Assembly: GCA_052139595.1 (NCBI GenBank)
Contig: JBKQWK010000257.1
Span: 1-30,804, forward strand
DNA from: JBKQWK01 sp052139595
Lineage (GTDB): Bacteria; Actinomycetota; Thermoleophilia; UBA2241
Direction: 5' to 3'
DNA: 30,804 bases
The notes under the pieces are model-generated. The model was given only the letters and a program-made list of their open reading frames with translations. It was not told where the DNA came from and did not search any database. The position numbers were made by a program, and so were the translations under genes. This document shows, piece after piece, positions 21,438-29,989 of the stretch. Numbering within the stretch: the stretch's first letter is position 1; every line of letters begins with the position of its first letter.

Positions 21438-21851
21438 ATGACTCCAGCTGCATATCAGCGGGCTGCACTGCCGCACTACGACGAAGCCGACGAAGCACTG
21501 CCGCTGCGACCGGTGCCGCAGCGGCGCAGCCGCTCGCTGGCGCGACCGGCACAACGTGCCCTGCCACGCCGTCTCTTCGTCTTGGTCATCCTCTTGGCGA
21601 TTCTCGCTGCCGGACGCGTCACGCTGAGTTTCGCCGTCGTGCAGAAGAGTCTGCAAACGAGCGCCGCCACAAGTGAAGTTGCTCGCTTGACTGCAGACAA
21701 CACGCAGCTGAGCAATCAACTTGTCGCCTTGACGGCGACGAGTCACGTTCGTGCTATGGCCGTAAACAAGCTGCATCTGGTGCCGGTTGTCGACGTGCAG
21801 TATCTTACGGCACCTGCCAAGGTTGGTACTCTCGGCGCGACGGGACCGTGA
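21438..21851 (+). CDS. ftsL: FtsL-like septum-formation initiator protein
   Basis: A 137-residue bitopic protein: Pro/Arg-rich cytoplasmic part (1-45), one membrane segment (46-66, RLFVLVILLAILAAGRV), then a short leucine/alanine-rich coiled-coil region outside (about 75-100). Sequence is poorly conserved in this family, so the call rests on topology, size and position directly after rsmH. FtsL with FtsB/FtsQ activates the FtsW-FtsI septal synthase. The ATG at 21438 has AGGCGG at 5 nt; GTG 21432 is an alternative. Confidence 0.8.
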   Translation: MTPAAYQRAALPHYDEADEALPLRPVPQRRSRSLARPAQRALPRRLFVLVILLAILAAGRVTLSFAVVQKSLQTSAATSEVARLTADNTQLSNQLVALTATSHVRAMAVNKLHLVPVVDVQYLTAPAKVGTLGATGP

Positions 21852-22164
21852 TGCAGAGGCGCAGCCGCCCGTTCGGCCGCCACGCGGCGCGCCGAGGGGC
21901 CGTCTACGCGGCGCGCCAATGGCATCAGCACGGCCAGCACCGTCTCGTTACTCATAGCGGTAGATCGTGCTCGCTGCGCACGTTCACTTCGGCCTTCTTG
22001 TCGCGTACAAGCTATCGGCTGTCAGAGGACGGTGCGGCGACAACGGCCGTCTCCGGCTTGCTTGAGAGTGAGATTGCGTTGCCGAACAGCTGATCGAAGC
22101 CGCCGATGGTCGCCATTGCGATGGCGAGCGAAGTGGGGAGGGTCATTTGATAAAATCAGCGCCC
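21852..22164. other. Gene-poor gap where ftsI (pbpB) is expected
   Basis: 313 nt between ftsL and murE. One open frame (ATG 21851, overlapping the ftsL stop as ATGA, to TGA 22093) starts with a basic peptide, MQRRSRPFGRHAARRG, like the cytoplasmic tail of a division transpeptidase, but no membrane segment follows and no SxxK, SxN or KTG motif occurs in any frame. A 12-bp direct repeat, ACGCGGCGCGCC, stands at 21882 and 21906. A 44-residue minus-strand frame (22012-22146) lacks a ribosome site. I see no convincing gene. Confidence 0.6.
22148..22156 (+). promoter_or_regulatory. Extended -10 promoter element before murE
   Basis: TGATAAAAT (TG, one base, TAAAAT) lies at 22148-22156, 8 nt before the murE ATG at 22165. 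Transcription would begin at or very near the ATG, giving a leaderless mRNA; no Shine-Dalgarno sequence is visible at that start. No good -35 hexamer is present, as is common for extended -10 promoters. Confidence 0.45.
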
Positions 22165-23670
22165 ATGAACGTTGCTGCACTTGCCGCTGGCCTTGACGGG
22201 CATATCGTTGGCGATTCCTCTCTCGACATTGCCCATCTCGCCTATCACAGCGGCGAGATACGGCCGGGGACACTCTTTTTCTGCATCCCCGGCTTGCGCG
22301 CTGACGGACACGACTTTGCGCCGGCAGCCGTAGCCGCCGGCGCTGTCGCCCTGGTGTGTGAACGGCAGCTGGATGTCCCCGTACCGCAGGTCGTTGTGCC
22401 TTCGACGCGACGCGCCATGGCGCAGATGGCGGCGCGCTGGTTTGGTTATCCGTCCGCAGATCTGAAGATCGCCGCGGTGACTGGCACCAACGGCAAGACA
22501 ACGACTGCCCATCTGCTCGCCGCCGGTTTCGCCGCGGCTGGCCTGCCATCTGGCCTGCTGGGAACGGTGGTCAATCGCATTGGTGGCGTCGACACGCCGG
22601 TGAGTCTGACGACGGCAGAGTCGCTGGAGCTGCAGCGGTCGTTCGGGCGTATGGTTGAGGCGGGGGACAAAGCCTGCGCGATGGAAGCCTCTTCACATGC
22701 GCTGGCACTCGACCGCACCGAAGCCATCCAGTTCGCTGCCGTTTTGTTCACCAATCTCACCCGTGATCATCTTGACTTTCACCGCGACATTGAAGAGTAC
22801 TACCGCGCCAAGCGCCGCCTCTTCTTGCCGCACGAACGTCGCCAGCCCGGCGCCGTGGCAGTGATCAATATCGGCGACGAGTTTGGCCGCCGGTTGGCAG
22901 ATGAGTGCGCCCCGCACTACGGCGACGATCTCTGGACAACTGCCATTGGCCAAGGTCTGGGAGTGCGCAGCGGCGCTACTGTGGTGGCTCAGAACATTGA
23001 TTTGCGCAGCGAGGGCTCATCGTTCACCCTCAGGGCGAAACGTCTGGGTGTCGAGGAGCGCATCGAGCTGAAGCTGGCGGCTCGCTTCAACGTCGAAAAC
23101 GCACTTTCGGCGGCCGCGGCGCTGCTTGCTCTCGGCCTGCCGGTCAAGGCGATACACACCGCACTGGCGCAGACTGGCGGTGTCCCCGGGCGGTTTGAAG
23201 CGGTGCGTGCCGGTCAGCCGTTCACGGTGCTGGTCGACTTCGCGCACACGCCTGATTCGCTCGAGAGAGCCTTGCAGGCGGCTCGGGTAATCTCCGTTGG
23301 CCGCGTCCTGGTGGTGTTTGGCTGCGGCGGCGACCGCGACCGCGGCAAGCGGCCGCTCATGGGCGCGATCGCCGCGCGGCTGGCGGACGCCACTTTTGTC
23401 ACCTCGGACAACCCGCGCAGTGAAGACCCTGCGGCGATCATTGCCGAGATCGTCGCAGGCATACCCGGCGACATGCGTGGTCATCTCGTGATCGAGCCGG
23501 ACCGACGTGCCGCCATTGCCCAAGCGCTGTCGGCGACGCATCGCGGCGACGTTGTGCTGATCGCCGGCAAGGGCCACGAGCAGGGTCAGATCGTCGCCGG
23601 CGCCAAAATTCCCTTCGATGACCGGCAGGTGGCCCGCGAGTTGCTGGCCGATCTCGGGTTTACGGGCTGA
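22165..23670 (+). CDS. murE: UDP-N-acetylmuramoyl-L-alanyl-D-glutamate--2,6-diaminopimelate ligase
   Basis: A 501-residue Mur ligase: ATP-loop TGTNGKTT at 106-113, central DHLDFH block with the carbamylated-lysine region (YYRAKRRLF), and a C-terminal domain with DNPR at 415-418. DNPR is the specificity motif for meso-diaminopimelate, so the wall peptide should contain DAP at position 3. The enzyme adds it to UDP-MurNAc-L-Ala-D-Glu in the cytoplasm. A TTG at 22147 would also be in frame, but the ATG at 22165 fits the family start and the promoter element upstream. The stop overlaps murF by 1 nt (TGATG). Confidence 0.94.
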   Translation: MNVAALAAGLDGHIVGDSSLDIAHLAYHSGEIRPGTLFFCIPGLRADGHDFAPAAVAAGAVALVCERQLDVPVPQVVVPSTRRAMAQMAARWFGYPSADLKIAAVTGTNGKTTTAHLLAAGFAAAGLPSGLLGTVVNRIGGVDTPVSLTTAESLELQRSFGRMVEAGDKACAMEASSHALALDRTEAIQFAAVLFTNLTRDHLDFHRDIEEYYRAKRRLFLPHERRQPGAVAVINIGDEFGRRLADECAPHYGDDLWTTAIGQGLGVRSGATVVAQNIDLRSEGSSFTLRAKRLGVEERIELKLAARFNVENALSAAAALLALGLPVKAIHTALAQTGGVPGRFEAVRAGQPFTVLVDFAHTPDSLERALQAARVISVGRVLVVFGCGGDRDRGKRPLMGAIAARLADATFVTSDNPRSEDPAAIIAEIVAGIPGDMRGHLVIEPDRRAAIAQALSATHRGDVVLIAGKGHEQGQIVAGAKIPFDDRQVARELLADLGFTG

Positions 23671-25034
23671 TGCTGCCCCTTACACTGCAGCGCATCGCCG
23701 AGGTCATGGGCGGTCGCCTGGATGGTGCCGATCCCGGTCGAGTGGTGCATGGCATCTCCATCGACAGTCGTACCGTTCAGCTCGGTGAACTCTATGTGGG
23801 GCTGCGCGGAGAGCAACACGATGGTGATCAGTTTGCCGCCGCCGCCCTGCAGAACGGAGCGGCGGCGGCGGTCGTGCGCGCCGAGACGGCCGGTCGTCTG
23901 CCGGCGGCTGGCCGTCTCGTTGTAAACGATGGTCTTGCGGCTCTGACTTCGCTGGCGGCCTTCGTTCGCGATAAGGCCGATGTACACGTCGTTGCCATCA
24001 CCGGCAGTGTCGGCAAAACGAGCACAAAGGACATCCTGGCGGCGTTGTTGCGGCCGCTGGCGCGCGTGGTTGCGACGCACGCCAACTTCAACAACGAGGT
24101 TGGTGTGCCGCTGACGCTGCTGAGCATCGACCCGGCCACTGAGGTCGTCGTCTGCGAGTTGGCCATGCGCGGTGCCGGTCAGATTCGCGCTCTGGCGCGC
24201 ATCGCCAAGCCCGATATAGGTGTCATCACCAATATCGCGCCCGTGCATCTCGAGTTTGTCGGTACCGTCGTCGACGTCGCTGCTGCCAAAGCTGAACTCA
24301 TCGACGAACTCGGTGCCGGTAGTGTCATCGTCCCCGCCGACGAGCCGCTACTGGCGCCGCATGTCAGTCGCCACCGTGGTCGCGTCGTAACGTTCGGCAG
24401 CTCCACTGCGAATGTGCACGTCGTTGAGGCTGAAGCGCGCGACGGCGGCACACATGCCTTGATCGATGCCTTTGGCCGGCGTGCCTCGTTCAACTTCAAT
24501 TTTGGCGGCAGTCACTACCTCCGTGACGCACTGGCCGCCTTGGCCGCTTTCGTGGAGCTGGGCCACAATCTCGATGAGGCCAAGGTCGGCGCCGCCCGAG
24601 TTCAGTTCAGCAAGCTGCGTGGTGAAGTCGTTCGTCTGCCCGGCGGGGGCCTGTTGCTCAACGACAGTTACAACGCCAACCCACTGGCGATGATTGCCGC
24701 GCTGGATCACCTGATCGAATTGGCGGAGGGGCGCCCACCGGTGGCTATTCTGGGGGATATGTACGAGCTGGGCGCCGGCACGGCTGGTTTCCACCATGGC
24801 GTTGGTGAGCATGCCGCGGCCTTGGGCGTTCGGGTGATCGCCGTCGGTGAACTTGGCCGCCACTATCTGGTCGGTGCGCCCGCTGAACGCTGGTTTGCCA
24901 GCGTCGACGACTGCCTGGACGCTTTGTCGCAGGTAATCACTGCTGGGGATGCCGTGCTCGTCAAAGCATCGCGGGCCTTGGCGCTCGAACGCGTGGCCGC
25001 GATCCTGGTCGGCGATGCTGAGGTGGATGCCTGA
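23670..25034 (+). CDS. murF: UDP-N-acetylmuramoyl-tripeptide--D-alanyl-D-alanine ligase
   Basis: A 454-residue Mur ligase with ATP-loop ITGSVGKTST at about 110-119, the MurF-type N-terminal substrate domain (GISIDSRTVQLGELYVGLRG) and NDSYNANPLAM in the C-terminal domain. It adds D-Ala-D-Ala to the UDP-MurNAc-tripeptide, completing the pentapeptide. The start and stop both share one base with their neighbours (TGATG at each end), so translation is coupled from murE to mraY. Confidence 0.94.
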   Translation: MLPLTLQRIAEVMGGRLDGADPGRVVHGISIDSRTVQLGELYVGLRGEQHDGDQFAAAALQNGAAAAVVRAETAGRLPAAGRLVVNDGLAALTSLAAFVRDKADVHVVAITGSVGKTSTKDILAALLRPLARVVATHANFNNEVGVPLTLLSIDPATEVVVCELAMRGAGQIRALARIAKPDIGVITNIAPVHLEFVGTVVDVAAAKAELIDELGAGSVIVPADEPLLAPHVSRHRGRVVTFGSSTANVHVVEAEARDGGTHALIDAFGRRASFNFNFGGSHYLRDALAALAAFVELGHNLDEAKVGAARVQFSKLRGEVVRLPGGGLLLNDSYNANPLAMIAALDHLIELAEGRPPVAILGDMYELGAGTAGFHHGVGEHAAALGVRVIAVGELGRHYLVGAPAERWFASVDDCLDALSQVITAGDAVLVKASRALALERVAAILVGDAEVDA

Positions 25035-26020
25035 TGTTTCGCGCGACTGCGGCCAGTATTGTCGCCATGCTCCTCATGCTCGCTGCGGGCCCGTGGTTCA
25101 TCAGGTGGCTGCGGCGCAACGAGTTTGGCCAGAATATTCGCGAAGAGGGTCCTGCCGGCCATCAGACCAAGGCCGGCACACCGACCATGGGCGGCGCACT
25201 CATTTGGCTGGCAGTCTTCGTCTCGGTGATCATCTTCAGTCACCTCTCGGTGGCTGTTTTCGATGTCATGGTGGCGACCTTCGGCAGTGCCTTCATCGGC
25301 TTCATTGATGATTACATCAAGATTGTGCGCAAGCGCTCGCTGGGGCTGCCGGCGCGGTACAAGCTGGTACTGCAGCTGCTCCTGGCATTGCTTGTCGGCT
25401 TCATTGCTCTGCGCTTCGCCGGCCTTGACACGCGCGTCGATGTACCGATGGCCCATTGGCAGCTCAACGTTGGCACCGTTGGTTTTTATGCCCTCGTCTT
25501 TCTCGTGCTGGCTGGCTTCAGCAACGCTGTCAATCTGACCGACGGTCTCGATGGTCTCGCCGCTGGCGCTTCAGCCATCGTGCTTGTGGCGCTGGCCGGC
25601 ATTGCTTTTCTCATCGGCCGTGCTCAGCACGACCCCGGTATGCAGGACCTCATGGTCATGGCTGGCTGCGTGGGTGGCGCTAGCCTCGGTTTTCTCTGGT
25701 TCAACGCTTTTCCGGCCGACGTCTTCATGGGTGATACCGGCTCGCTCGGTCTTGGTGGGGCGATGGCGGGCATGGCGATTCTCACACGCACCGAACTGCT
25801 GCTGGTGATCATCGCTGGCCTCTTCGTCGTCGAGACGCTCTCCGTCATGGCGCAGGTCATCAGCTTCAAGCTCTTTCATCGTCGCGTCCTGCTCATGGCG
25901 CCGCTGCACCACCACTTCGAGCTGAAGGCGTGGTCGGAGACCAAGATCATCGTGCGCTTCTGGATTCTCGCCGCCATCTTTGCCGGGGCCGGTTTCGCCA
26001 TCTACTACGCAACATTTTAG
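25034..26020 (+). CDS. mraY: Phospho-N-acetylmuramoyl-pentapeptide-transferase
   Basis: A 328-residue polytopic membrane enzyme with about ten hydrophobic segments. It carries the family residues: the early KAGTPTMGG, the Asp pair in IDDYIK (92-93), NLTDGLDGLA (from 167), FMGDTGSLGLGG (from 231) and MAPLHHHFE (from 289). It transfers phospho-MurNAc-pentapeptide to undecaprenyl phosphate, making lipid I at the inner face of the membrane. MurD follows after 10 nt. Confidence 0.95.
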   Translation: MFRATAASIVAMLLMLAAGPWFIRWLRRNEFGQNIREEGPAGHQTKAGTPTMGGALIWLAVFVSVIIFSHLSVAVFDVMVATFGSAFIGFIDDYIKIVRKRSLGLPARYKLVLQLLLALLVGFIALRFAGLDTRVDVPMAHWQLNVGTVGFYALVFLVLAGFSNAVNLTDGLDGLAAGASAIVLVALAGIAFLIGRAQHDPGMQDLMVMAGCVGGASLGFLWFNAFPADVFMGDTGSLGLGGAMAGMAILTRTELLLVIIAGLFVVETLSVMAQVISFKLFHRRVLLMAPLHHHFELKAWSETKIIVRFWILAAIFAGAGFAIYYATF

Positions 26021-26030
26021 GAGTCGCGTC

Positions 26031-27458
26031 ATGACTGATGTGGACGATCTGCGTTCGCTGGCCGTTCTTGGTTTGGGCCGCAGCGGCGTACCCGCCTGCC
26101 TACTGGCGCGTGAACGCTTGCCGCAGGCGCGAGTGACTGGTCTTGACGAGCGGATCGACGCGTCGCCAGACGCCGATGCGCGGCTGGCACAGCTACGTAC
26201 CGCCGGCGTGAACGTGCTCGTAGGCGAAGCCGCGATGCTGCCCGACGACTGCGAGCTGCTGGTCAAGAGCCCCGGCGTGCCCAGCGAAAGCCCTGTCGTG
26301 CAGGCGGCGCTGCATCGCGGCGTGCTGATCTGGAGCGAGGTGGAGTTTGCTACCCGTTGGCTGCCCAACGAACTCGTTGCTGTCACGGGCACAAACGGCA
26401 AAACGACGACCACTGAGTTGATCGGTCAGATCTTGCGTGATGCGGGACGCCCGGTTGCTGTGGCCGGCAACGTCGGCTACGCCCTCGCCCGTCTGCCAGC
26501 CGAAATCGAGGTGCAGACAACCATCGTGGCTGAGCTTTCGAGTTTTCAACTTGAACACATTGAGCGTTTTTCCCCGCGCGTTGCCGTGTTGCTCAACTTG
26601 ACCGAGGATCACGTCGACCGGCACGGCAGCTACGCTGCCTACGTGGCCGCCAAGCTGCGTGTTTTCGCGAACCAGGGTGCTGGCGACTGGGCGTTGCTGA
26701 ACGGTGATGACCCCGGGACGCAGGCCGAACTCGACGCCGGGCGCGTGGTCGGTGGCGGGCGCCGGGCGTTTTTTGCCGGGCGCCCGCCACGTTCTGCCGC
26801 TGAGCGTCGCGAACAGGTGGCCGGCGTCAACGATGGTCGTCTCTGGGTCGATCTCGGTGGCAATCGTCTGGACCTGTGTGCCGTCAACGAGCTGGCCTTG
26901 AAGGGCGAGCACAACCTGAGCAACTCGCTGGCTGCCGCTGCCGCCGCCGCTGTCGTCGGCGTGCCGGCTACCGCCATTGCCGCCACGCTGCGGACGTTCA
27001 CCGGCGTGGCGCATCGTCTGCAAGTTGTCGCCACTGTGGCTGGCGTCACGTACGTCAATGACAGCAAGGCGACTAACGTTGACGCTACCCTCAAGGCGCT
27101 GACTGCCTATAGCGGTCCTGTCCATCTGATCCTGGGCGGCAAGGACAAAGGTTCTTCTTTTGACGAGCTGGCGGCCGCCACTGAGGGACGCGTCAAGGAG
27201 GCGGTTCTGATCGGCAAGGCGGCCTCCCGGCTAGAGCCGGCATTTGCGGCCCGGCAGGGCGCCGTCGCTGAACGAGCGACGAAGTATGTCGTTTTGCCGG
27301 ATCTGGCCGCCGCCATTACCCACTGTGCCGGCGTTGCTGTTTCTGGCGACGTCGTACTGCTCAGTCCGGCATGCGCGAGCTTCGATCAGTACAGGAGCTA
27401 TGAGCAACGGGGCGAACACTTCATTGAACTGGTGAACGACCTGCAAGCGAGGAGTTGA
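26031..27458 (+). CDS. murD: UDP-N-acetylmuramoyl-L-alanine--D-glutamate ligase
   Basis: A 475-residue Mur ligase: N-terminal Rossmann-like AVLGLGRSGVPAC, ATP-loop VTGTNGKTTTTEL (118-130), NLTEDHVDRHGSY central block, VNDSKATNVDATLKAL and LILGGKDKGSSFDEL in the C-terminal domain, and LLSPACASFDQY near the end. It adds D-glutamate to UDP-MurNAc-L-Ala. The ATG at 26031 is used because TAGGAG lies just before it and the family begins here; a longer frame inside mraY is not supported. Confidence 0.95.
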   Translation: MTDVDDLRSLAVLGLGRSGVPACLLARERLPQARVTGLDERIDASPDADARLAQLRTAGVNVLVGEAAMLPDDCELLVKSPGVPSESPVVQAALHRGVLIWSEVEFATRWLPNELVAVTGTNGKTTTTELIGQILRDAGRPVAVAGNVGYALARLPAEIEVQTTIVAELSSFQLEHIERFSPRVAVLLNLTEDHVDRHGSYAAYVAAKLRVFANQGAGDWALLNGDDPGTQAELDAGRVVGGGRRAFFAGRPPRSAAERREQVAGVNDGRLWVDLGGNRLDLCAVNELALKGEHNLSNSLAAAAAAAVVGVPATAIAATLRTFTGVAHRLQVVATVAGVTYVNDSKATNVDATLKALTAYSGPVHLILGGKDKGSSFDELAAATEGRVKEAVLIGKAASRLEPAFAARQGAVAERATKYVVLPDLAAAITHCAGVAVSGDVVLLSPACASFDQYRSYEQRGEHFIELVNDLQARS

Positions 27459-27465
27459 CGTCGCC

Positions 27466-28983
27466 ATGACGACTAGGCGCGGTGTCGACCGCGGTGATCT
27501 CCCCGACTGGCTTGACCTGGCGGCCGAGCGGCGCTCGGCACCGCGTCGCCTGAGTGGCGATGCTGTGGCTGGCTGCCGGTCGACCGCGTTGCCGGCGTCG
27601 ACCATCGCCACGCCGGCGTCTGAGCGTCGCACCGGCGCCGATCGACAGGCGGCGGCGCAGCGCGCCGGCGGCCGCAGCGCAGCCGGCGCGCAAACGGTGA
27701 CCGATCGCCGTCGTGACTCACGGGCGAAGAATCAGCCTGCCGACACAGATCTTGCCGTCCGCCGTCGCCGTTCTGTCGCCGGGCTGGCGCCCGGCGTGTT
27801 CGAGCGCCGCCTGCTCTTGTTTGCCACGGTTCTCTTGCTGATGTACGGCCTAGTCATGGCCTACAGCTCTTCTACAGCGCAGGGCTACTTCAACTACCAC
27901 TCCAGTTACTACTTCATTGCCAAACAGGTCATGTTCGCGGCGATCGGTCTGAGCGTCATGTTTGTGCTCGCGCACGTCGACTACATCTGGTATCGGCGTC
28001 TGGCGCTGCCGTTTGCGATTGCGGCCGTCGTGCTGCTTCTGGCGGTGCTGGTCCCCGGGCTCGGCACAGTCGTCAACGGCGCTCGTCGCTGGATTATCCT
28101 CGGCGGCCAATCAGTGACGCCGAGCGAGTTCGCCAAGCTGGCCAGTGTGATGCTTGTCGCCAGCGTCATCGCCAATCGTCCCGCCATCGTGCTCGAGGCC
28201 AAAGGTCTGGCGACTCTGATCGGGATCGGGATCGTGCCGGCCGCGGGGCTGATCATGCTCGAGCCGGACCTGGGCACCACTCTGGTACTTGTGAGTGCCG
28301 TGGCCGCTGTTCTCGTGGTCGCCGGGGCTCGCGCTCGCCATCTGGGTGCGCTGGCTGCCACCGGTTTTGTGCTGGTCGCTGGTCTGATCGTCATTGAACC
28401 ATACCGCCTGGCGCGCTTTACGGCCTTTCTGCACCCACTCAAGGATGCGCAGGGTGCCAACTGGCAGGGGACGCAGTCGCTGATCAGCATCGCCTCGGGG
28501 CATATTTTCGGTGTTGGCCTGGGCAACTCGATCCAGAAGTTTGGCTACCTGCCTGAGCCGAATACAGACATGATCACCGGCATTATCGGCGAAGAACTCG
28601 GCTTGGTCGGTCTGCTGCTGCTGGTCGGCTGCTACATTTTCCTTGCCTGGGCGGCATTCAAAATCGCCCTCTCGTGCCGCGAACTGTTCGGCAAACTCCT
28701 GGCGGTCGGTATCATCAGCATCCTTGTCGGCCAGGCGTCGATCAACATCGGTGCGGCTCTCGGTGTGCTGCCGCTTACGGGAGTGCCCCTGCCGCTTGTC
28801 TCGGTCGGCGGTACCAGTCTGGTCGTTGTTCTTGCCGGCATCGGCATTCTACTCAACATCGCCACCAACCGAAGGAGTCACATCGGTGTCAGTCCTGAAC
28901 GGAGCAGCGGTTCTGCTCGCCGCCGGGGGGACGGGCGGTCACATCATGCCGGCGCTGGCAGTGGCCGAGGAACTCGCGGCTAG
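27466..28983 (+). CDS. ftsW: Septal peptidoglycan polymerase FtsW
   Basis: A 505-residue SEDS-family membrane protein. A long basic, disordered N-terminus (1-112, rich in Arg, Ala, Ser) precedes the first membrane segment (114-132). The family blocks PEPNTDMITGIIGEELGL and GVPLPLVSVGGTSLV are present. SEDS proteins polymerise glycan from lipid II together with a class B transpeptidase, here the missing FtsI. The frame continues for about 32 codons past the murG start (98-nt overlap), adding an Arg/Ser/Gly-rich tail. The ATG at 27466 has an AGGAG site. Confidence 0.92.
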   Translation: MTTRRGVDRGDLPDWLDLAAERRSAPRRLSGDAVAGCRSTALPASTIATPASERRTGADRQAAAQRAGGRSAAGAQTVTDRRRDSRAKNQPADTDLAVRRRRSVAGLAPGVFERRLLLFATVLLLMYGLVMAYSSSTAQGYFNYHSSYYFIAKQVMFAAIGLSVMFVLAHVDYIWYRRLALPFAIAAVVLLLAVLVPGLGTVVNGARRWIILGGQSVTPSEFAKLASVMLVASVIANRPAIVLEAKGLATLIGIGIVPAAGLIMLEPDLGTTLVLVSAVAAVLVVAGARARHLGALAATGFVLVAGLIVIEPYRLARFTAFLHPLKDAQGANWQGTQSLISIASGHIFGVGLGNSIQKFGYLPEPNTDMITGIIGEELGLVGLLLLVGCYIFLAWAAFKIALSCRELFGKLLAVGIISILVGQASINIGAALGVLPLTGVPLPLVSVGGTSLVVVLAGIGILLNIATNRRSHIGVSPERSSGSARRRGDGRSHHAGAGSGRGTRG

Positions 28984-29989
28984 AGGAGCACGCGTCAGTT
29001 TCGTCACGACGCCGGCGCTGCTTGATGCCGTCGCGGCGCAGTATCCGGCCTTTCCGCTGGCAATGCACGGGTTCGAGCGCCGGCTCACGGCTCTGCCTGG
29101 GAATGCGCGCACGGTGCGGCAGCTGATTGCGGCAGCCCCGCGCAGCTGGCGGCTGCTGAACGTTGTACGGCCGCTGGTTGTGATCGGCGGTGGTGGCTAC
29201 GTGAGTGGCCCCGTTGTTGCGCTGGCCGGCATGCGCGGCATCACCACGCTTGCTCTCGAGGCCGACTCTCACCTCGGTGTTACCAATCGGCTGTTGCGTC
29301 CGTTCACGCGACGCATCTGCTTGAGCTTCCCGATTGCCGGTCTGCACGGGCCGCAGTTTGTCGTCACTGGGCGGCCGCTGGCGGCCGCCCAGATCAACGC
29401 CACGCGTGAGCAGGGGCTCGTCGCCTTCGGCCTCTCGCCCCAGGCGCCCATCCTGCTCGTCTTCGGTGGCAGTCAGGGCGCCCAGAGCCTCAACCGCTCC
29501 TGCTTGGCGGCGTTTGCCCGGCCTGATCTTGATCTGCAGGTCGTGCATGTGTGCGGACCGCGTCACTACAAGCAGACGCGTGCCGAGCTGCTCCGTCTCG
29601 GCGCGCCGCTGGAGCGCTACAAGCTGGTGCCCTATACTGATCAGTTGCCGGCGGCAATGGCGGCGGCAACGCTGATCGTTGCTCGCTCCGGCGGATCAGT
29701 CGCCGAAATCGCCGCTCTCGGCAAACCGGCATTGCTCGTGCCGTACCCGCACGCTACCGGTGATCACCAGCGCAAGAACGCCGAGTGGATGACCGCCGCC
29801 GGGGCGGCGGCGATGCTCGCCGACCGCGATCTCAGCGGCGAGCGTCTGCGGGCGCTGGTGAACGAGCTCCTCGGCGATCGGGAAAGGCTTGCCCTGATGG
29901 CCGCGGCGAGTCGTCGTATCGGCCGGCCCGACGCTCGCGTACGCGTGGTCGACGAAGTTCAGTTCTTGCTCGGGAGGAAGTCTGCATGA
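28886..29989 (+). CDS. murG: UDP-N-acetylglucosamine--N-acetylmuramyl-(pentapeptide) pyrophosphoryl-undecaprenol N-acetylglucosamine transferase
   Basis: A 367-residue GT28 glycosyltransferase. It has the GGTGGH loop at 14-19, VIGGGGYVSGPVV, VFGGSQGAQSLN and the donor-binding ARSGGSVAEIAALGKPALLVPYPHATGDHQ region (given here as blocks). It adds GlcNAc to lipid I to form lipid II. The GTG at 28886 has GAAGGAG at 28871-28877 and matches the family start exactly; this lies inside ftsW. The stop overlaps the murC start (ATGA). Confidence 0.93.
   Translation: MSVLNGAAVLLAAGGTGGHIMPALAVAEELAARGARVSFVTTPALLDAVAAQYPAFPLAMHGFERRLTALPGNARTVRQLIAAAPRSWRLLNVVRPLVVIGGGGYVSGPVVALAGMRGITTLALEADSHLGVTNRLLRPFTRRICLSFPIAGLHGPQFVVTGRPLAAAQINATREQGLVAFGLSPQAPILLVFGGSQGAQSLNRSCLAAFARPDLDLQVVHVCGPRHYKQTRAELLRLGAPLERYKLVPYTDQLPAAMAAATLIVARSGGSVAEIAALGKPALLVPYPHATGDHQRKNAEWMTAAGAAAMLADRDLSGERLRALVNELLGDRERLALMAAASRRIGRPDARVRVVDEVQFLLGRKSA

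Noticed and set aside
22012..22146. 44-residue minus-strand frame in the ftsI gap
   Set aside because: No ribosome site, no homology I recognise, and it would run against the operon.
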